From: an uncultured Eubacterium sp.
GTDB lineage: Bacteria; Bacillota_A; Clostridia; Lachnospirales; Lachnospiraceae
Length of the DNA stretch: 9,241 bases
Assembly (NCBI GenBank): GCA_948759685.1
Contig: CAQBGY010000117.1
Span: forward strand, 1-9,241
Direction of reading: 5' to 3'
Both the position numbers and the translations under genes were made by a program. Of this stretch, positions 5,938-9,241 are shown in pieces. The notes under the pieces were generated by a model. It had not been told where the DNA came from, ran no database searches, and saw only the letters and a list, made by a program, of their open reading frames with translations. Position 1 is the first letter of the stretch. Every line of letters starts with the position of its first letter.

Positions 5938-7869
5938 TTACTTAATTATTTGTTCTTTCTGTAGCGAACTAGGAATAGCATCACCAACAAAAAAAGATGA
6001 CTTAACAGTTCTCCCTTGCCAATTAATGTTAATCCATACATTAGATTTACCACACGCAGGTAAATTGTAAGAAGCCCCTGCGCCTTTAATACCCCTAAAA
6101 CCGTAGCAATTGATAAATAGATTATGAGAGGGAGGACTCATCGGGCCTTCCGAGAAACCGTGGAAATCAAAATCCACAGGTCTGAAGTAGGGATTGCAAT
6201 AAGCTACATTATCAAAGACATTCCCATAAGCATTCCCCTCACCACCCATCATATCTGCATAATGGTTATAAAAAACGACATCCTTTACCAAGTTATCGCA
6301 AGCATGTTCGTAAAGCTTAATTCCCTGATGCCCATCCGATCCACGTATTATTATCTTTTCGACAGTAATATTACGGCTATCCATAATATACAACGGATTC
6401 GTATAATTCTGAATAATAACATTACTGATTGCACCATGCGCCACGCGTTTCATATTTATAGCATTCCAACCGTAATCCATTTCCTGTGCCTGACCAACAG
6501 AATAATACAGTGGATAACCATGATGACGGAATAATCCATTCCACTTACTTTCAATTCTAATATCCTGAATGACTATATCTTCCAACATTTCAACCCTAAA
6601 AATTTTCGGTGTATATTTCATAGGGCAATCACGCAAAAACGGACGTGTCAGTTTCACTTTATGCTCATCTATAATATGATCAATCTCCACCAGCCATTGA
6701 TAAGAAGGAGCTTGTTCTTCACCAGCTCTGCATGCCGTCTTCCATTCAGGACGCAGTTCTGTTACGCCTAATATATCTTTAATCAAATTACCATCTTCCG
6801 TCGTATTGTACATACCCACCATAATATGGCTACACCCTATCAAGCAATCTGTATTTTCAACAGTCAATATATCATCCCCTATTTTACTTTCTTGTATGAT
6901 ATCCGTACAATACTCCGGAGTTAAAATAGTGCCATCACTGCCAGGATCAGACATTGACAAGCTTTTGGTTACAATATTTTTCTTTTTTAAAAATTGCAAT
7001 CCCCAAAAAATATTACTAGCCTGAATATTTTCACCAGTAGTAATAAAGAAAGGCGACAACCAAGGATTCTTTTTTCCATATAATGTTGAATTACAATTCA
7101 CCAATACAGAAACAGGAGTTCCCTGTTCGTCAACTTCTCCTTGAATATGAATATGGGAAGTATTTATGCGAAGAAAATTCCTATTCGCACGATTCCTGTT
7201 AAAATAATATCGTCCTTTAGGAAAATACACTATTCCTCCAGTTTTTCCAATAGCATCTATCATTTTTTGAACCTTAGGCAAAGCATCTTCATCAACATCG
7301 GGATTTATACCAAAATCCATCACATTATAAAGTCTTAATCTCTCAAAACTCTTTTTCTGTCCTGCATAATTATAATCGATAGCTCCTATTGTATATTCAT
7401 CACTTCTGATTTTGACACATTGAGGTTTTTCATAATTCTGCAACAATAAGAATTTTTTTATGAATGGAGCACCCAAAGGATTATTTCTCCAATAAAGTCC
7501 CATAATAAAAGGAATACTCATCTTCTCTAATAAGAAAAGGTCCAACACGAGAAAGAAAAGGAAAAAACCTGCTGCAAGTTCAGTCAAAGTCAACAAGAAA
7601 CTTTTACTATTTATATTCGATATTATCCATGTTCCCACTATAGCAGCTCCAAATGAAAGCATAACTGCACCAATATACAGTAACATTCCATTGGTATATA
7701 TATCAACCCCTATTAATACAAAACCTAATAACGCACAAAGATAGGCTACATAATTAGACAACCGTAGCTTATATTCAATTTTACCTTTTAATAATTTCAG
7801 ATCTCCCTTAGAAATTTGAACACCTATAACAAAACTTATACTATAAATAATAAATTTCAACAACTCCAT
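5938..7869 (-). CDS. Membrane-anchored pectate-lyase-like beta-helix protein
   Basis: This 643-residue protein joins two parts. Residues 1-115 hold four predicted membrane helices (about 3-19, 38-57, 62-84 and 91-114). The lysine-rich loop at 21-36 suggests, by the positive-inside rule, that both ends face the periplasm. From about 180 a pectate-lyase-type domain begins: LYNVMDFGINPDVDEDALPK (180-199) and GGIVYFPKGRYYF (211-223), the usual opening of Pectate_lyase_3-type right-handed beta-helices. Repeated short strand and turn patterns run from about 430 to 600, for example NVIIQNYTNPLYIMDSRN (483-500) and SDGHQGIKLYEHACDN (511-526). Related folds serve as polysaccharide lyases, hydrolases, epimerases or phage-type depolymerases. 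No catalytic set can be named with confidence; conserved-looking acidic and His clusters include DFDFHGF (566-572) and PPSHN (579-583). Inside the operon, eight bases after the pyruvyl transferase gene, it probably acts on the exported polysaccharide. Activity and specificity are unknown. Confidence 0.8.
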   Translation of the reverse strand: MELLKFIIYSISFVIGVQISKGDLKLLKGKIEYKLRLSNYVAYLCALLGFVLIGVDIYTNGMLLYIGAVMLSFGAAIVGTWIISNINSKSFLLTLTELAAGFFLFFLVLDLFLLEKMSIPFIMGLYWRNNPLGAPFIKKFLLLQNYEKPQCVKIRSDEYTIGAIDYNYAGQKKSFERLRLYNVMDFGINPDVDEDALPKVQKMIDAIGKTGGIVYFPKGRYYFNRNRANRNFLRINTSHIHIQGEVDEQGTPVSVLVNCNSTLYGKKNPWLSPFFITTGENIQASNIFWGLQFLKKKNIVTKSLSMSDPGSDGTILTPEYCTDIIQESKIGDDILTVENTDCLIGCSHIMVGMYNTTEDGNLIKDILGVTELRPEWKTACRAGEEQAPSYQWLVEIDHIIDEHKVKLTRPFLRDCPMKYTPKIFRVEMLEDIVIQDIRIESKWNGLFRHHGYPLYYSVGQAQEMDYGWNAINMKRVAHGAISNVIIQNYTNPLYIMDSRNITVEKIIIRGSDGHQGIKLYEHACDNLVKDVVFYNHYADMMGGEGNAYGNVFDNVAYCNPYFRPVDFDFHGFSEGPMSPPSHNLFINCYGFRGIKGAGASYNLPACGKSNVWININWQGRTVKSSFFVGDAIPSSLQKEQIIK

Positions 7870-7877
7870 ATTACTAT

Positions 7878-9002
7878 TTATTTTTCCAAAACGTTTAAAA
7901 GAAACTGTTTTGATTTCTTTTTATGTTTCTGTAACAGTGCATTGACGCTGTTCCAATCAATATCAGCGTTAACTTCAAAATTCTCAAGTGGCGTATGTTC
8001 ATCTATATATCTTTCCTGAAGATTGAATATCTTTAAAAGATTATCAAAACGAGATTTTCCTCTAGATTTATTTCCATAAACATAAAAAGGTTTGTTAAAC
8101 AAAATACTAAACACACACCCATGAAAAGAATCTGTAAATACAAATTCAGATTCCAACAAGGCTCTCAACCATGTTTCAACAGGAGGCATTACGTATGCGC
8201 TTTTGTTGTCCATTCCCTTTGGTGTGATAGTAAATCCCGGCATACATAATACCTTTTCCAATTTCTCAACAAAAGATATTTTTTGCACGCTACTGTCTAA
8301 AATGTAAACAAAAATTTTATTATTGTTAACCACTTGACCTACCAGTGATTTATAATCCGTAATATCCAATAACATTGTCGGGTCAAGTGTTTGAATCACA
8401 TCTACATCCCAATGAAGTTGCTCTCGTATTAACGAAATAGCAGACTCTTCTCTTACGGATATAGCATCAAACCGTTTTATCAATTTACCACAAACCCACT
8501 TTTCATAAAAAGAATATTCATTCTTATCTGTACCAAATGAAGCCGAATATGCTATTTTTTTTATTCTGTTGTCTGCAAAACTTAAAAAATATTTTTCTAT
8601 TCCACCAGTGTATTTAGGCCTCCAAACTTGATCAGAGCCAACAATTATTGTATCATATTTATTTGAAATATCACTAAAGTCCGCTCCAGGTAAAGAATAC
8701 ACCTTTTGAGACAAAGGAATATTCTTTTCTTTAAAAGCATTAACACGTTGGGCCGCCACTAATTCATTATTCCGCAGGATTTTTTCTTCATCAAGTGAAT
8801 ACCATTTTCCTATAAGCATATTCCTAACCAATCTTTTAAGCCAAACAAAATATTTTTTTACCCCATTCAATTGATATGACCAAACTATATTAATAGTTTC
8901 TACATCATAACCGTTTTTCTGAAGGAAGCGACTCAATGCATAATTTTGCAATATGCCTCCATAGTTTTTAAACAACCGTAATGTAAGTATTCCAATTTTC
9001 AT
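7878..9002 (-). CDS. Polysaccharide pyruvyl transferase family protein
   Basis: This 374-residue protein matches the polysaccharide pyruvyl transferase family (CsaB/WcaK type) along its whole length. Visible motifs are NYGGILQNYAL (13-23), VGSDQVWRP (121-129), AYSASFG (151-157), SVREESA (182-188), the family's TDSFHG signature within TDSFHGCVFSILFNKPF (290-306), and a basic GNKSRGKSRFDNLL segment (310-323). These enzymes use phosphoenolpyruvate to place a pyruvate ketal on a sugar of a lipid-linked intermediate, adding negative charge to the polymer, and act in the cytoplasm. A minority of relatives have other roles, so the acceptor is uncertain. It is the first complete gene of the window in transcription order, after a 154-base spacer, and the beta-helix gene follows by eight bases. 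The ATG at 9002 begins MKIGILTLRLFKNYGG, the normal start for the family. Confidence 0.92.
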   Translation of the reverse strand: MKIGILTLRLFKNYGGILQNYALSRFLQKNGYDVETINIVWSYQLNGVKKYFVWLKRLVRNMLIGKWYSLDEEKILRNNELVAAQRVNAFKEKNIPLSQKVYSLPGADFSDISNKYDTIIVGSDQVWRPKYTGGIEKYFLSFADNRIKKIAYSASFGTDKNEYSFYEKWVCGKLIKRFDAISVREESAISLIREQLHWDVDVIQTLDPTMLLDITDYKSLVGQVVNNNKIFVYILDSSVQKISFVEKLEKVLCMPGFTITPKGMDNKSAYVMPPVETWLRALLESEFVFTDSFHGCVFSILFNKPFYVYGNKSRGKSRFDNLLKIFNLQERYIDEHTPLENFEVNADIDWNSVNALLQKHKKKSKQFLLNVLEK

Positions 9003-9156
9003 AAGAATCTATCCGTTTAAATATTTTAAGTAACCCAATTTGATACATCGCAAAAAATCCGTCTTTTATCAACATTCAAAAAGGAATATTCCCATCTATA
9101 TAGACACTTTCTCAAACATCTAATATTATTAAAACTGTGTCCTATTTGCATACTCC
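9003..9156. other. AT-rich spacer before the pyruvyl transferase gene
   Basis: This 154-base spacer is the longest gap within the operon apart from the pseudogene region. It contains no match to TAnnTTTG on the minus strand and no convincing hairpin with a T tract. A perfect ten-base palindrome, TCTATATAGA, is present around 9095-9104. The minus strand is open for 41 codons from an ATG at about 9151 (MQIGHSFNNIRCLRKCLYRW and on) to a stop at 9026. The composition is plausible for protein but no family is recognised. It may be a leader, a decayed gene or simple spacer. Confidence 0.4.
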
Positions 9157-9241
9157 TCACAACTCCTCTTTCTTCTCCCCCGCCAAATACTCCCACGAGT
9201 TCTCCGTCACCACATTCCACCACTCGCGTTTCACCGCCTCT
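9157..9241 (-). CDS. 3' end of an unidentified upstream gene, cut by window edge
   Basis: The minus strand is open from the window edge to a TGA at 9159-9157. It encodes at least 27 residues that read like a genuine soluble C-terminus: EAVKREWWNVVTENSWEYLA followed by GEKKEEL. The outermost 60 bases are about 58% G+C, far above the roughly 25-40% of the rest of the window, which also favours real coding sequence in this frame over the overlapping longer frame. The Trp-Trp pair faintly recalls the EWW near the end of dTDP-glucose 4,6-dehydratases, but the fragment is too short for an assignment. It runs in the same direction as the operon and may be its preceding gene. Confidence 0.6.
   Translation of the reverse strand, partial: EAVKREWWNVVTENSWEYLAGEKKEEL

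Noticed and set aside
6124..6534. 136-codon open frame on the plus strand
   Set aside because: It lies wholly antisense to the beta-helix gene, has no recognisable domain and no start context, and is best explained as a shadow of the real coding strand.
9026..9223. 65-codon minus-strand frame starting MVECGDGELVG
   Set aside because: Its first third overlaps, in another frame, the more protein-like C-terminus ending at 9157, and the Gly/Glu-rich start is typical of a shifted reading of GC-rich coding DNA. Only the part beyond 9157 was kept as a question.
1..9241. CRISPR arrays, tRNA or rRNA genes, insertion sequences and invertible promoters
   Set aside because: No regularly spaced repeats, no tRNA-like cloverleaf, no transposase-like frame and no paired inverted repeats flanking a promoter were seen in reading the window.

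Overview
The window is most likely part of a surface (capsular or exo-) polysaccharide biosynthesis locus from a Bacteroidales bacterium, Bacteroides or a close relative. The evidence is a low-GC run of tightly packed, co-directional genes coding for glycosyltransferases, a polysaccharide pyruvyl transferase and an EpsG-type polymerase. Most genes lack an obvious Shine-Dalgarno sequence. One promoter-like element (TATATTTG at 324-331) fits the Bacteroidetes -7 consensus TAnnTTTG. No species can be named from sequence alone.

Every supported gene lies on the minus strand, so transcription runs from the right edge to the left. In that order the window holds: the 3' end of an unidentified upstream gene (9157-9241, strikingly GC-rich); a 154-base AT-rich spacer; a pyruvyl transferase (7878-9002); a 643-residue protein fusing four predicted membrane helices to a pectate-lyase-like beta-helix domain (5938-7869); a GT-B glycosyltransferase (4868-5920); a 204-base gap that appears to hold a collapsed gene (4678-4852); an EpsG/Wzy-like polymerase (3584-4663); a GT2 glycosyltransferase overlapping it by 17 bases (2671-3600); and two GT4 glycosyltransferases two bases apart (1512-2618 and 400-1509). 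The operon seems to end near 400, where there is a weak hairpin (359-394).

A short gap with its own promoter-like element follows. Then comes a minimal nucleotidyltransferase of the MntA type (7-306). Its stop codon overlaps the start of a further gene that has a good ribosome binding site and runs off the left edge; this is probably the HEPN partner of an MNT/HEPN toxin-antitoxin pair.

Inferred working model: four glycosyltransferases extend a lipid-linked repeat unit, the pyruvyl transferase adds a charged ketal to one sugar, and the EpsG-like protein polymerises the exported units. The membrane-anchored beta-helix protein, predicted to face the periplasm, may cleave, epimerise or bind the finished chain. 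The initiating sugar-phosphate transferase, the flippase, the chain-length regulator and nucleotide-sugar enzymes are not visible and should lie upstream, beyond the right edge.
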